A stretch of 64,000 nt of DNA from contig NZ_CP065424.1 in NCBI RefSeq assembly GCF_017809215.1, positions 486,001 through 550,000 of the forward strand. Direction: 5' to 3'. The position numbers and the translations under genes were made by a program. Position 1 is the first letter of the stretch, and every line of letters starts with the position of its first letter. This document shows positions 17,569-27,137 of the stretch, in pieces. This DNA comes from Heyndrickxia oleronia (GTDB lineage Bacteria; Bacillota; Bacilli; Bacillales; Bacillaceae_C). The notes beneath the pieces were generated by a model. The model was not told the DNA's origin, did no database searches, and saw only the letters and a program-made list of their open reading frames with translations.

Positions 17569-18543
17569 ATGAAACCAAAAATTTATATTACAAGAAAAAT
17601 TCCTGAAAAAATCTATCATTACTTGCTTGACCATGTAGATATACGTATGTGGGATAAAGAAGATGTACCAGTACCAAGGGAGATTTTAATACAAGAAATT
17701 CAGCATGTAGATGGTTTACTTTGTCTTTTAACAGAAACTATCGATGCAGAGCTTCTTTCATATGCATCCCATCTGAAGATTATTAGTAACCTAGCCGTAG
17801 GTTATAACAATATTGATGTGAAGGCCGCCTCACAAAAGGGAATCATTGTCACTAATACCCCTGGTGTTTTGACGGAAACAACGGCTGATCTCACTTTTGC
17901 TTTATTAATGGCTACTGCACGAAGGATAGTGGAAGCTTCTGAATATTTACGGAGTGATCAATGGAAAACTTGGTCACCTATGCAGTTAACCGGTCAAGAT
18001 ATTTATGGATCGACCATTGGAATAATCGGTATGGGTCGAATAGGTCAAGCCGTTGCGAGAAGAGCAAGAGGTTTCGGAATGAATATCCTTTATTACAGTC
18101 GTGCACGTAAGACTAGCTTGGAGGAGGAATTGGGATTAGGATATTGTGATTTAGATAAACTTCTCATTAACTCTGATTTTGTTAGTATTTTAATTCCTTA
18201 CAGCCCAGAAGTACATCACATGATTGGTGCAAGGGAATTGAAAATGATGAAAAACTCGTCTATTTTAATTAATACGGCTCGTGGTGGGATTGTTGACGAG
18301 AAGGCTCTATATGAAGCCTTGAAGGATGGAGAAATTTGGGCTGCAGGTTTAGATGTTTTTGAAAAAGAGCCTCTTGACCTGAATTCTCCGTTATTATCAT
18401 TACCAAACGTAGTCACACTGCCACATATCGGAAGTGCCAGTAAGAAAACAAGACTAAAAATGGCTGAGTTGGCTGCGGAGAATCTTATAAGAGTTTTACT
18501 TGGTGGAGAGCCTATTACACCTGTAGATGAATATAAAATCTAA
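17569..18543 (+). CDS. D-2-hydroxyacid dehydrogenase (glyoxylate/2-ketogluconate reductase type)
   Basis: A 324-residue NAD(P)-dependent enzyme. Split catalytic domain (about 1-100 and 290-324) around a Rossmann domain with GMGRIGQAVARRARGFG near residues 157-173. Catalytic Arg (NTARGGIVDE), Glu and His (PHIGSAS) are present. It would reduce glyoxylate, hydroxypyruvate or 2-ketogluconate; YvcT-like proteins are the closest Bacillus match I can recall. It starts 45 bases after the HxlR gene and is followed 18 bases later by a NUDIX gene. Confidence 0.88.
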   Translation: MKPKIYITRKIPEKIYHYLLDHVDIRMWDKEDVPVPREILIQEIQHVDGLLCLLTETIDAELLSYASHLKIISNLAVGYNNIDVKAASQKGIIVTNTPGVLTETTADLTFALLMATARRIVEASEYLRSDQWKTWSPMQLTGQDIYGSTIGIIGMGRIGQAVARRARGFGMNILYYSRARKTSLEEELGLGYCDLDKLLINSDFVSILIPYSPEVHHMIGARELKMMKNSSILINTARGGIVDEKALYEALKDGEIWAAGLDVFEKEPLDLNSPLLSLPNVVTLPHIGSASKKTRLKMAELAAENLIRVLLGGEPITPVDEYKI

Positions 18544-18560
18544 TAAGGGAGTTATTAAAT

Positions 18561-19022
18561 TTGGGATATATTGAAGACATACGCAAGCTGGTTGGTCATC
18601 GACCATTAATTTTGGTTGGTGCAGTAGTTGTCATGGTTGATGAGCATGGCCGCATTTTATTACAGCAACGAAAATATCCAAAGGGATCATGGGGCTTGCC
18701 GGGGGGCTTAATGGAATTAGGGGAATCAACTGAAGATGTGGCTCGCAGGGAAGTCTTTGAAGAAACAAGGTTAACAGTTGAGGATCTAAGGTTGATAAAT
18801 GTTTATTCAGGACCTAGTCAATATATAAAGGCAGAAAATGGTGATGAATTTTTTGCCGTAACAGTTGCTTATTACACGGAAAATTATAGTGGTACGATCG
18901 TAGTCGATCAGGCTGAATTAAATGATTGTCAATTTATAGATCCGCTTGAACTTCCAGAAGGAATTGTAAAAAGTCATCGTAAAGTTGTGATGGATTATTT
19001 AGCTCTAACAAAGAAACAGTGA
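18561..19022 (+). CDS. NUDIX hydrolase
   Basis: A 153-residue cytoplasmic hydrolase of nucleoside-diphosphate-linked compounds. The Nudix box starts at GGLMELGESTEDVARREV and continues FEET (residues about 53-75), with all metal-binding Glu residues present. It starts with TTG, with AAGGGAG 10 bases upstream. Probably in an operon with the dehydrogenase. The substrate is not predictable. Confidence 0.9.
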   Translation: MGYIEDIRKLVGHRPLILVGAVVVMVDEHGRILLQQRKYPKGSWGLPGGLMELGESTEDVARREVFEETRLTVEDLRLINVYSGPSQYIKAENGDEFFAVTVAYYTENYSGTIVVDQAELNDCQFIDPLELPEGIVKSHRKVVMDYLALTKKQ

Positions 19023-19141
19023 GAAAGATTTTTTTATCCTACGTCTAAGGTCTTAACTTTTTTTAAATCTATAGTACATTGTTGCAGGTAGAATTATTCC
19101 TTATGATGAAAATAAGAAGTTGACAGGAAGGAAGATAAGGG

Positions 19142-19999
19142 ATGAAAAAATTATTGTTTTTTCTAGCTGTACTCATTGTTCTATATTTTGTCGGTTCAAA
19201 TGTAAAGCAAGCGTCATGGTTTCCGTTCGGGAACAAAGGAGAACAAACGGAATCCATAAAGAATATTGATAAGATTGATTTAGATATTGGCAGTTATGAT
19301 GTGAAAGTCATTCCAGATGATCGTGAGGACATAAAGGCTGAAATAACAGGAAAAGGGAAGTTAAACATGAATCGTAGTGGAAATACGATTCGGATAGAAG
19401 TAAAACGGAAATGGTTAGACGGAATCAATTTCTGGTCTAAAAGCAGATTAAATGTTTATATCCCTGAAAGCTACGATCAGGATATTGATCTATCTATTGG
19501 ATCTGGTCGTATCGTGATGTCAGGGAAGGCTGAAAATAGTCCTATGAAACTAAAGAATCTTAATGTGAAAATGGGCTCTGGAATAGTGAAACTGGAAAAC
19601 TTAGATGTCCAGCGTTTTTACCATAAAGGGTCTTCTGGTAAATCTAATATAAATGCGATCACTGCTAAAACAGGTACAATTAAAATGGAGTCGGGTATTG
19701 TAGATGTGAATCAATATAAAGGAAAGCTTGATGCAAAACTTTCTTCTGGTAAAATGGATATTCAAATGGCAGAATTAAATGATTCAATTATGATGAAGGT
19801 AAACTCTGGAATGGCCAATCTTGATCTTCCGAAGGATGCGAGCTTTACCTTAAATGGAGAGGTAGGCAGTGGAATTTTCTCTTGTGATTTTCCGCTAAAT
19901 AATAAACAAAATAATGATAAAGTAGTCAAAGGCACTCATGGTTCAGGAGAGTATAAGATAGATGCTAAGGTTTCAAGCGGTAAACTGAAAATTTATTAG
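19142..19999 (+). CDS. DUF4097 (LiaG-like) membrane-anchored beta-repeat protein
   Basis: A 285-residue protein with one N-terminal membrane segment (about 3-20) and an outside domain of repeated beta strands rich in Gly/Ser turns (GSGRIVM, GSGIVKL, SSGKMDI, NSGMANL, GSGIFSC, SSGKLKI). These are typical of DUF4097 and of LiaG of the cell-envelope stress operon. No LiaRS genes are nearby, so a lia role is not supported here. AAGGAAGATAAGGG precedes the ATG. Confidence 0.8.
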   Translation: MKKLLFFLAVLIVLYFVGSNVKQASWFPFGNKGEQTESIKNIDKIDLDIGSYDVKVIPDDREDIKAEITGKGKLNMNRSGNTIRIEVKRKWLDGINFWSKSRLNVYIPESYDQDIDLSIGSGRIVMSGKAENSPMKLKNLNVKMGSGIVKLENLDVQRFYHKGSSGKSNINAITAKTGTIKMESGIVDVNQYKGKLDAKLSSGKMDIQMAELNDSIMMKVNSGMANLDLPKDASFTLNGEVGSGIFSCDFPLNNKQNNDKVVKGTHGSGEYKIDAKVSSGKLKIY

Positions 20000-20035
20000 T
20001 AGTCAGTAGTCAGGTTGAAAATATTGTATAAAAAA

Positions 20036-20078
20036 TAGGGTTGTTATCAAGGAATTAATCCCTTAATAACAACCCCTT
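20036..20078. terminator. bidirectional terminator
   Basis: GGGTTGTTATCAAGG / CCCTTAATAACAACCC stem with a short loop, flanked by A-run and T-run, between the convergent DUF4097 and MFS genes. Confidence 0.9.
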
Positions 20079-20079
20079 T

Positions 20080-21549
20080 TTAGTTAACTTCTCTTTCTGC
20101 ACGTAGCTTTGGTAAAAGGAACGAAATAAAAAAGCCAACCAAAGCAATAATCATCATAGCGATAAATAAATGGTGTAAACCGAATACGAGAATTTCCCGT
20201 AATGATGCACGTATTTGTTCAGGTAGTTCTTTTGCGAGATTCGGATTAATCAATTGATTTAAGCTTTCAGTATTCACATTGGATTGAGTTGTTTTAACTG
20301 AAATTGATGAGTTGAAATAAGTTCCAAGAAGAGCAACCCCAACAGATTGCCCTAATGTCCGGAAGAATGTATTGGAAGCCGTTGCAGCACCTCTCATTGA
20401 CCAATCAACAGCGGATTGGGCACTGACCATAGTAATAGTCATTACCATTCCAAATCCTACTCCAATTAGAGCGGCTAATAAATAGAAATAAAATTCAGCC
20501 GTATGAATATTGAAAAACATTAACCAAATGGTTGAAATGAAAATAACTGCAGTACCTATAGCGACGGTCAACCGTTCACCATATTTTAATAACAATCTTC
20601 CCCCAAGAAAGGAACCAATCATCCAGGTAATAGACATAGGAGCGAGCATAAGACCAGATATGGTTGCTCCGTGTCCAGTAACCCCTTGTACCCACATTGG
20701 GATATAAACGGTAATCCCGATAAGTACAGCACTTGCAAGAAAACCGACAACATTTGCGATGGATACTGCCCTTAATCGGAAAAGTTGTAGTGGAATTAAA
20801 GGCTCTTTTGCTTTTGATTCAATAAAGATAAATAAGACTAATAATACTATTCCAATCCCAAATGTAAGAAGAATTGAAGGTGAGGTCCAATGATGAGTAT
20901 CTCCTCCTCTTTGCAGGGCAAAGAGCAATGCTAACATACCAATTGAAAATGTAATTGCTCCCGCAAAATCAATTTTCTTTTTCGTTTTTTCAATATTTTC
21001 TTTTAAAGCAAAACCAACCATTAACATCGCAAGAATGCCAAACGGTACATTAATATAGAATATCCAATGCCAAGATAATTGGTCTACGAAGAATCCACCA
21101 ACAAGTGGTCCAATTACTCCGGCTATTCCCCAAGCGGCTCCCATAAGACCTAGAATTTTTGCTCTTTTTTCATATGGGTAAATATCTGCAATGATCGTCG
21201 TTGTTACAGGCATGACTGCACCTGCACCAATTCCTTGTATTGCACGGAAAATAATTAATTGTTCCATTGTTTGAGCTAAACCACATAGTGCAGATCCGAT
21301 AAGGAAAATAATAGTGCCGATCATAAAAATAAATTTTCTACCATATAAATCTGACAGCTTGCCGAAAATTGGTACAGTTACTGCGGATGTTAATAAGTAA
21401 ATCGCAAATACCCAGTTCATTAATTCGATCCCTTTTAAATCACTTACAATTGTCGGCATTGCAGTGCTGACAATTGTCCCTTCAATAGCGGTTAGAAAAG
21501 TAGCGACAAAAAGGGCAATTGTAACCATTTTTGTATTTGTTTTTTGCAT
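20080..21549 (-). CDS. MFS drug exporter, DHA2 (EmrB/QacA) type
   Basis: A 489-residue transporter with 14 predicted membrane segments. Motif A is [13 protein letters not shown] after TM2 and the DHA2 signature is in TM5 ([18 protein letters not shown]). It exports drugs or other amphiphiles by proton antiport. GGAGGG precedes the ATG. No adjacent regulator; 682 bases of non-coding DNA lie upstream. The substrate is unknown. Confidence 0.9.
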   Translation of the reverse strand: MQKTNTKMVTIALFVATFLTAIEGTIVSTAMPTIVSDLKGIELMNWVFAIYLLTSAVTVPIFGKLSDLYGRKFIFMIGTIIFLIGSALCGLAQTMEQLIIFRAIQGIGAGAVMPVTTTIIADIYPYEKRAKILGLMGAAWGIAGVIGPLVGGFFVDQLSWHWIFYINVPFGILAMLMVGFALKENIEKTKKKIDFAGAITFSIGMLALLFALQRGGDTHHWTSPSILLTFGIGIVLLVLFIFIESKAKEPLIPLQLFRLRAVSIANVVGFLASAVLIGITVYIPMWVQGVTGHGATISGLMLAPMSITWMIGSFLGGRLLLKYGERLTVAIGTAVIFISTIWLMFFNIHTAEFYFYLLAALIGVGFGMVMTITMVSAQSAVDWSMRGAATASNTFFRTLGQSVGVALLGTYFNSSISVKTTQSNVNTESLNQLINPNLAKELPEQIRASLREILVFGLHHLFIAMMIIALVGFFISFLLPKLRAEREVN

Positions 21550-22231
21550 TTAAACCCTCCAATTAAAAAATGATAAAGCTAGATTCATAATCATTGCTTA
21601 TTTTGTACGTGAGTCAAATCTTTATATATTAAATTCTAGCAGGACCTTTCTCTGCTAAATGATTAGGACTTCAAAGCCGACAAAATTCAAGAAACGATTC
21701 ATTGCTAAAGTCTAGTATCATTCTAGTCTTTGGCTTTGTCAATAAAAATAAACGCTTCATATGTAAAAAGAAGGATATCCTAAATGGATATTTATTATTA
21801 TATGGGTAAATATACCACTAGTTTTTTTTACTTATGCTCTTCCTTAGGTACTTTAAGACTAATATTGCTTTTTTTTACCTTTTACAAGGGGGATAAAGTA
21901 GGTTTAAATTCGTGTTTTTCAGTAGTGATATGGAAATTTTTAAACAATAGTTGAGTGTACCTATATAGAGGTGTAATAAAAAGGTTGAGATCTCAACCTT
22001 TTTCATTAAAAAGAATGGGCTTGTGTAGTTCTTTTGGCACTTTATGAAAATGTTAATTGATACGATTCTACTAATTTCTGAAAATTCAGACCAACAGCGA
22101 CAAATTATGACAAATATTTTTTGTTTATAGAGATATATTTATTTTGACAACTAAGAACCTTCACCAAGCAGTCTATAGAAAGGAGGAAAGTAGTTGTCAT
22201 CTTTTATTTTGAGAGGGGAGGAAAACTAGAA
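21550..22231. other. 682-bp intergenic region between divergent exporter and subtilase genes
   Basis: No ORF with a ribosome binding site was found. It must contain the promoters of the divergent DHA2 exporter and the bpr gene. The only strong element is the perfect palindrome at 21978-22003 (separate entry). Confidence 0.6.
21978..22003. terminator. perfect 26-bp palindrome with T-tract
   Basis: AAAAAGGTTGAGA followed directly by its exact reverse complement. It can fold as a GGTTGA-GATC-TCAACC hairpin with A and T runs on both sides, a good bidirectional terminator. No annotated gene ends here, so it may end a small RNA or an unrecognised short transcript within 21600-21977. Confidence 0.65.
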
Positions 22232-25200
22232 ATGAAAAGAAAAAAGGTCAAAAAGGCCACCTCGGTTTTAGCTACCGTACTGATGTCTGTATCCTTGCTT
22301 ACACCAAGTTTTGCAAATGCAGAATCATTATCTGTAACGAAAAAACCACACACTTCACTCTTTGACACTAAAGGAGGGGTAACAAGTTCCAAGGTCAGTG
22401 AAAGGCTTTTACAACAATTTAAGTCTGACAATGATCAGGTTACTTTCCTTATTAAATTCAAAGAGCAGGCAGACACGAAAAAGGTCGCTAAAAAAGCAGC
22501 CGAAAATGCAAACAAGGCAAATCTTTCAGCAGTGAAAACAGAACTTGCAAAACGTTCAGCTGTTGTATCCGAATTACGTGCAACAGCGATGAGTACACAA
22601 GCTGAAGTTATTAAGTTCCTCGAAAAAGAACAGAAGAATGGCAATGTGAAGGATTTCGAATCTTTCTATATTGTTAATGGAATGGCGGTAACAGCGACGA
22701 AGGAAGTCATGCAAAAGCTTTCAAACTTTGAGGCTGTTGGAAAAGTTCTTCCGAATGAAACACGTCAGCTGTTTAGTAATGTAATTCAAGCGCCAAATAA
22801 AGTAGTAAAACCAGCTGTTGAACCAAAAGAAAAAACAAATAGTATCGAATGGAATATTGATCGTGTCGGTGCACCACAGGTTTGGAATATGGGAATCGAT
22901 GGTACTGGGACGGTCATTGCAGGTATTGATACTGGTGTTCAATGGGATCACCCAGCATTGAAAGAAAAGTACCGAGGATATAATCCTGCCAATCCAAATT
23001 CACCAACTAATGCCATGAACTGGCTCGATGCAACTGCTGGCCGAGCAACACCATATGATGATCACGGACATGGTACACATACGATGGGAACGATGGTTGG
23101 TTCTGAACCAAATGGAGCTAATCAAATTGGAGTCGCTCCTGGTGCAAAATGGATTGCTGTAAAAGCATTCACAGCCGCTGGTGGAACAGATGCTGATCTA
23201 CTAGAAGCAGGTGAATGGGTTTTAGCTCCTAAAGATGCCCAAGGGAACCCACACCCAGAAATGGCTCCTGATGTAGTAAATAATTCTTGGGGAGGCGGAC
23301 CTGGATTAGATGAATGGTACCGTGAAATGGTTCAAAACTGGAGAGCAGCAGAAATCTTCCCAGAATTCTCTGCAGGTAATACAGATATATTCAATCCAGG
23401 TGGACCTGGTTCAGTCGCCAATCCAGCAAACTATCCAGAAAGCTTTGCTACAGGTGCAACAGATATCAACAATAAATTAGCAAGCTTCTCATTACAAGGA
23501 CCATCTCCATATAATGAGACTAAGCCTGAAGTATCAGCACCAGGTGTAAATATTCGCTCATCAGTTCCAGGAAGTGCTTATGAAGGTGGTTGGAATGGAA
23601 CATCGATGGCAGGCCCACATGTTTCGGCAGTAGCTGCATTATTACGTCAAGTCAATTCGGCAATTACTGTTGATGAAATTGAACAAATTCTAATGGATAC
23701 AGCAACACCATTAACAGATTCAACATTCCCTAACTCTCCGAACAATGGATATGGGCATGGCTTAGTAAACGCCTTTGACGCAGTATCTTCCATTATGAAT
23801 GGACTTGGAAAAGTAAAAGGTCAAGTAGCGAAAGCTGGAGATGATACGGAAGCACCTACTTTAGAGCACAGTGCAATTTCTGAAACATATTCAGGCATGG
23901 ATTTAACTGTATCTGCACAAGTAAGTGACAATGTTAGTGTATCATCTGTTACAGTAGAGTATCAAAATGAAAATGGGGAATGGCAAAGCGTAAATGCTGA
24001 AAGAAAATCCGGAGATTTCAAAACTGGAGAATACTCAGCAGTCATCCCTGGTGACAAGATTAAAGAACCTTCTTTAAAATATCGTTGGAAAGTATTAGAC
24101 TTTGGCAATAATGAAGTGACAAGCGAAATCTATGAAGTTAATGTCCTAGCTGGTATCACAGTTGGTTATTCTCAAGACTTCGAATCCACTCCAACTGGTT
24201 GGACTTCCTTTGGAACTAAAGATACATGGCAGTGGGGTGTACCAACTTCTGGACCAAGAAGTGCTGCTTCTGGTGAAAAGGTATATGCAACGAATCTTGC
24301 TGGAAACTATGATAATAGTGCCAATATGACACTTGTTATGCCTCCAATCGATCTTCCAGAAGGAAACACATATCTACAATTCAAAAATTGGTATGAATTA
24401 GAGAATAACTATGATTTTGCCCATGTATTTGTTTCAACTGATCGTGAGAACTGGACACAGCTTTTACGATTAAATGGCACAACAAGTAGCTGGACAAATC
24501 AAGAAGTAAATCTATCGCAATATAGCGGACAACGTATTTATATTGGATTCAATTTAAAATCCGACGGAAGTGTTCCGAAACAAGGCTGGTATATTGATGA
24601 TGTGAAACTTTCAGCAACATCAATTAGTGGAAAAACTTCTGCAGGTAAAGGTACATTAGGTGTGGTTAAAGATGATGTAAAAGACTCAGCGAAAAAAGAA
24701 AAGGTAAATCCAGCTACAATTAAACCGGAATTACCTAAGAAAGATGCTCCTCCTACCCAAGAGGAACAAGTTAATCCTACACTATTACCTATAGGTGCGC
24801 AAGTAAGTGTAGTAGAAACTGGACGTTCTGTAGCAACAAATCCAGCGAATGGTGAATACGAAATGTCCCATGCAGCTGGCACATATACTCTACAAGCTGA
24901 TGCTTATGGATTCCGCCCTGCACAGCAGAGTGTAAACATCCAAAATAATGGTGTGGCAACAGCGAATTTTGTATTAGAAGAATTAGCAAAAGGAAATGTT
25001 AGTGGTACTGTAACAAATAGCTCAACAGGTGAACCAGTACAAGGGGCAACTGTTCTACTTGTAGAAGATGCGGCTGTCGCTCCGGTTCAAACTGATGCAA
25101 GTGGAAATTATGATCTAACCGCATATGAAGGAACTTACACATTAAAAGTTATTGCACCTTACTATCATGGTCAAGATATTGAAGTGACAGTAAATGGTGG

Positions 25201-26566
25201 AGAAACAGCCAATATCAACATTGACTTAGAGCCAATCATCAGCTATCCTGGCGGTGATATCGGTTATGATGACGGTACAGCCGAAAATGCACGCGCATTC
25301 TATGATGCAGGAAATGGCTGGGCAGTGAAAATGTCATTACCAGAAGGCAAAAAATCTGCAATTGTTACAGCAGGTGTATTCCGTTTCTGGGATACAGAAT
25401 GGCCTGTACCGGGTGGCACAGAGTTCAAGGTAGAAGTTTGGGATGCTTCTGGAGCTGATGGAGCACCAGGTAAGAAACTTGCTGGACCAATTGATGCTAC
25501 AGCACTACGAAATGGTGATTGGACAGTTGTCGACCTTTCGGCACAAGGAATTGTCGTAAATGGAGACTTCTATATGGTTTATATTCAATCACAACCAAAT
25601 CCTAATACTCCTGGATTAGGAACGGATGAGAATGGACCAAATGCAAAACGTAGCTGGCAATTAGTTGGTGGGGCTTGGTCACCATCACCTGCGGATGAAG
25701 GAAACTATATGATTCGTGCACGTGTTAGCTATGAAGTGGAAGTGCCAACCATTACATCTCCGAAAGATGGAGAGTTTACAAATCAAGAAACAGTAAAAGT
25801 GGAAGGTACAGCTTCTCCAGCTACAGATGTGCATATTTTAAATAATGGTGAAGAAGTCACAACTGTTAAAGCTTCTGAAAATGGAACATTTGCTTCTGAT
25901 GTTACGTTAGCAGAAGGAGAAAATGTTTTAACAGTGAAAGCTTCTGTAGAGTCTGGATCAACGGAAGAATCCGCTCCGGTTAAAGTAGTATTGGATAAAA
26001 CAAAACCAACTCTTTCAATTGATAGTCCGAAAAACAATGAAAAAACAAACAAAGAAACAGTGACTGTAGAAGGTACTGTAGAAGATGCTAACCTTGATTG
26101 GGTAAAAGTAAACGGTCAAGCAGCAACTGTAAAAGATGGAAAATATTCTAAGCGTATCATGCTAGAAAACGGAGAAAACGAAATCAAAGTGGTTGCTCAA
26201 GATAAAGCAGGCAATAAAGTGACTCAAAAAATTACAGTCACTGCACAATACGATGGACCTGTAATCGAAAACCTATTGCCAACAGAAAATAAAGATCTGA
26301 AGCCAGGAAGTTCTGTCAAAATTGAATTTGATAGTAAACCTGGACTTAAAGCAACATTTGCTATCCACATGCCTTTAACAAATGTTGAAGATGATAATGC
26401 AACAGAATTGCCAATGATGGAAACATCTGAAGGCCATTATGTTGGTTACTGGACAGCAACAAACAACATAAAAGTTGAAGGTGCCGTCATCGAAGTCAAA
26501 GTAGTCGACGATTTCGGTAATGTGGCTACAAAACTAGCAGAAGGTAAAATTAATATTATTGAATAA
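22232..26566 (+). CDS. bpr: bacillopeptidase F-like secreted subtilase
   Basis: A 1444-residue secreted serine protease of about the length of B. subtilis Bpr. Signal peptide ending ANA (about residue 30), I9-type propeptide (about 60-190), S8 catalytic domain with triad Asp233 (GIDTGVQWDHP), His280 (DHGHGTHTMG) and Ser458 (NGTSMAGPH). C-terminal modules follow: a MAM/immune-inhibitor-A-like domain (about 645-790), two carboxypeptidase-regulatory-like beta domains (about 850-1010), a further sandwich domain, and two Big_9-type repeats (about 1170-1350). There is no LPXTG, so it is released or held by its modules. Strong GGGGAGGA site and its own terminator. Confidence 0.95.
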   Translation: MKRKKVKKATSVLATVLMSVSLLTPSFANAESLSVTKKPHTSLFDTKGGVTSSKVSERLLQQFKSDNDQVTFLIKFKEQADTKKVAKKAAENANKANLSAVKTELAKRSAVVSELRATAMSTQAEVIKFLEKEQKNGNVKDFESFYIVNGMAVTATKEVMQKLSNFEAVGKVLPNETRQLFSNVIQAPNKVVKPAVEPKEKTNSIEWNIDRVGAPQVWNMGIDGTGTVIAGIDTGVQWDHPALKEKYRGYNPANPNSPTNAMNWLDATAGRATPYDDHGHGTHTMGTMVGSEPNGANQIGVAPGAKWIAVKAFTAAGGTDADLLEAGEWVLAPKDAQGNPHPEMAPDVVNNSWGGGPGLDEWYREMVQNWRAAEIFPEFSAGNTDIFNPGGPGSVANPANYPESFATGATDINNKLASFSLQGPSPYNETKPEVSAPGVNIRSSVPGSAYEGGWNGTSMAGPHVSAVAALLRQVNSAITVDEIEQILMDTATPLTDSTFPNSPNNGYGHGLVNAFDAVSSIMNGLGKVKGQVAKAGDDTEAPTLEHSAISETYSGMDLTVSAQVSDNVSVSSVTVEYQNENGEWQSVNAERKSGDFKTGEYSAVIPGDKIKEPSLKYRWKVLDFGNNEVTSEIYEVNVLAGITVGYSQDFESTPTGWTSFGTKDTWQWGVPTSGPRSAASGEKVYATNLAGNYDNSANMTLVMPPIDLPEGNTYLQFKNWYELENNYDFAHVFVSTDRENWTQLLRLNGTTSSWTNQEVNLSQYSGQRIYIGFNLKSDGSVPKQGWYIDDVKLSATSISGKTSAGKGTLGVVKDDVKDSAKKEKVNPATIKPELPKKDAPPTQEEQVNPTLLPIGAQVSVVETGRSVATNPANGEYEMSHAAGTYTLQADAYGFRPAQQSVNIQNNGVATANFVLEELAKGNVSGTVTNSSTGEPVQGATVLLVEDAAVAPVQTDASGNYDLTAYEGTYTLKVIAPYYHGQDIEVTVNGGETANINIDLEPIISYPGGDIGYDDGTAENARAFYDAGNGWAVKMSLPEGKKSAIVTAGVFRFWDTEWPVPGGTEFKVEVWDASGADGAPGKKLAGPIDATALRNGDWTVVDLSAQGIVVNGDFYMVYIQSQPNPNTPGLGTDENGPNAKRSWQLVGGAWSPSPADEGNYMIRARVSYEVEVPTITSPKDGEFTNQETVKVEGTASPATDVHILNNGEEVTTVKASENGTFASDVTLAEGENVLTVKASVESGSTEESAPVKVVLDKTKPTLSIDSPKNNEKTNKETVTVEGTVEDANLDWVKVNGQAATVKDGKYSKRIMLENGENEIKVVAQDKAGNKVTQKITVTAQYDGPVIENLLPTENKDLKPGSSVKIEFDSKPGLKATFAIHMPLTNVEDDNATELPMMETSEGHYVGYWTATNNIKVEGAVIEVKVVDDFGNVATKLAEGKINIIE

Positions 26567-26571
26567 GCGAG

Positions 26572-26612
26572 AAAAAATACCTAGCAAGGGATGCCCTTGC
26601 TAGGTATTTTTT
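26572..26612 (+). terminator. bpr terminator
   Basis: AAAAAATACCTAGCAAGGG / CCCTTGCTAGGTATTTTTT perfect arms with a 3-base loop, 6 bases after the bpr stop. Confidence 0.95.
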
Positions 26613-26708
26613 ATTCAAGAGGCAGAAGGTGCTAGATGAACTTTGGCAGCCTGCATATTGGAAAAACATCCTTTTTGTAAAAAAACTGAAAATTAAGGTG
26701 ACCAGATG

Positions 26709-26738
26709 TTGTCATCATAATTTGTTTTATGGTAAGAT
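26709..26738 (+). promoter_or_regulatory. hflX leader promoter
   Basis: TTGTCA (26709-26714) and TAAGAT (26733-26738) with an 18-bp spacer; transcription would start near 26745, about 27 bases before the leader ORF. Confidence 0.6.
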
Positions 26739-26771
26739 ATTTATAACTTTTTACAGAACGGAGGGTTTGCC

Positions 26772-26813
26772 TTGAAGTTCATTTCAATCCGATTAAATGG
26801 TTTGTGCTACTAA
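26772..26813 (+). CDS. hflX leader peptide
   Basis: A 13-codon ORF (MKFISIRLNGLCY) starting with TTG, with GGAGGG at 26760-26765 placed 6 bases upstream. Part of its sequence (CAATCCG, about 26785-26791) is complementary to CGGATTG about 60 bases downstream, and a terminator hairpin lies before hflX. This is the layout of an antibiotic-sensing attenuator: ribosomes stalled on the leader change the fold. Its function is inferred. Confidence 0.55.
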   Translation: MKFISIRLNGLCY

Positions 26814-26938
26814 TTGAATAGTGCTCAAAGGCTCTGTCTTTGTACAGAGTAACCGGATTGGTCTGCCTACTTCAGGGAACCTATTTTATATTCTTTAAGA
26901 AAATCATAGTGTTTGATTTTCCTAAATATATAACAAGT

Positions 26939-26968
26939 AGAGGGAGAGACGATTCTGCCCTCTTTTTT
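26939..26968 (+). terminator. attenuator terminator upstream of hflX
   Basis: An AGAGGG / CCCTCT stem with additional inner pairing, followed by six Ts, about 170 bases before the hflX start and not preceded by any full gene. Upstream alternative hairpins: CTCTGT/ACAGAG at 26831-26848 and GAAAATCA/TGATTTTC at 26899-26921. Confidence 0.75.
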
Positions 26969-27137
26969 GTTGTCTTTTTTTCAATTTTTAACCAAACAAA
27001 ATAGGATAGTATATAAGTAATCGTGGGGCTGTTCCCTTAGTTTATTGTTTTTTAGTGACTCCTTTTTTGGGGATGCTAATCATATCCGTTACTCAGCTTC
27101 GTACAGACAGGGTAATATTACAATGGAGGTCAATTAT

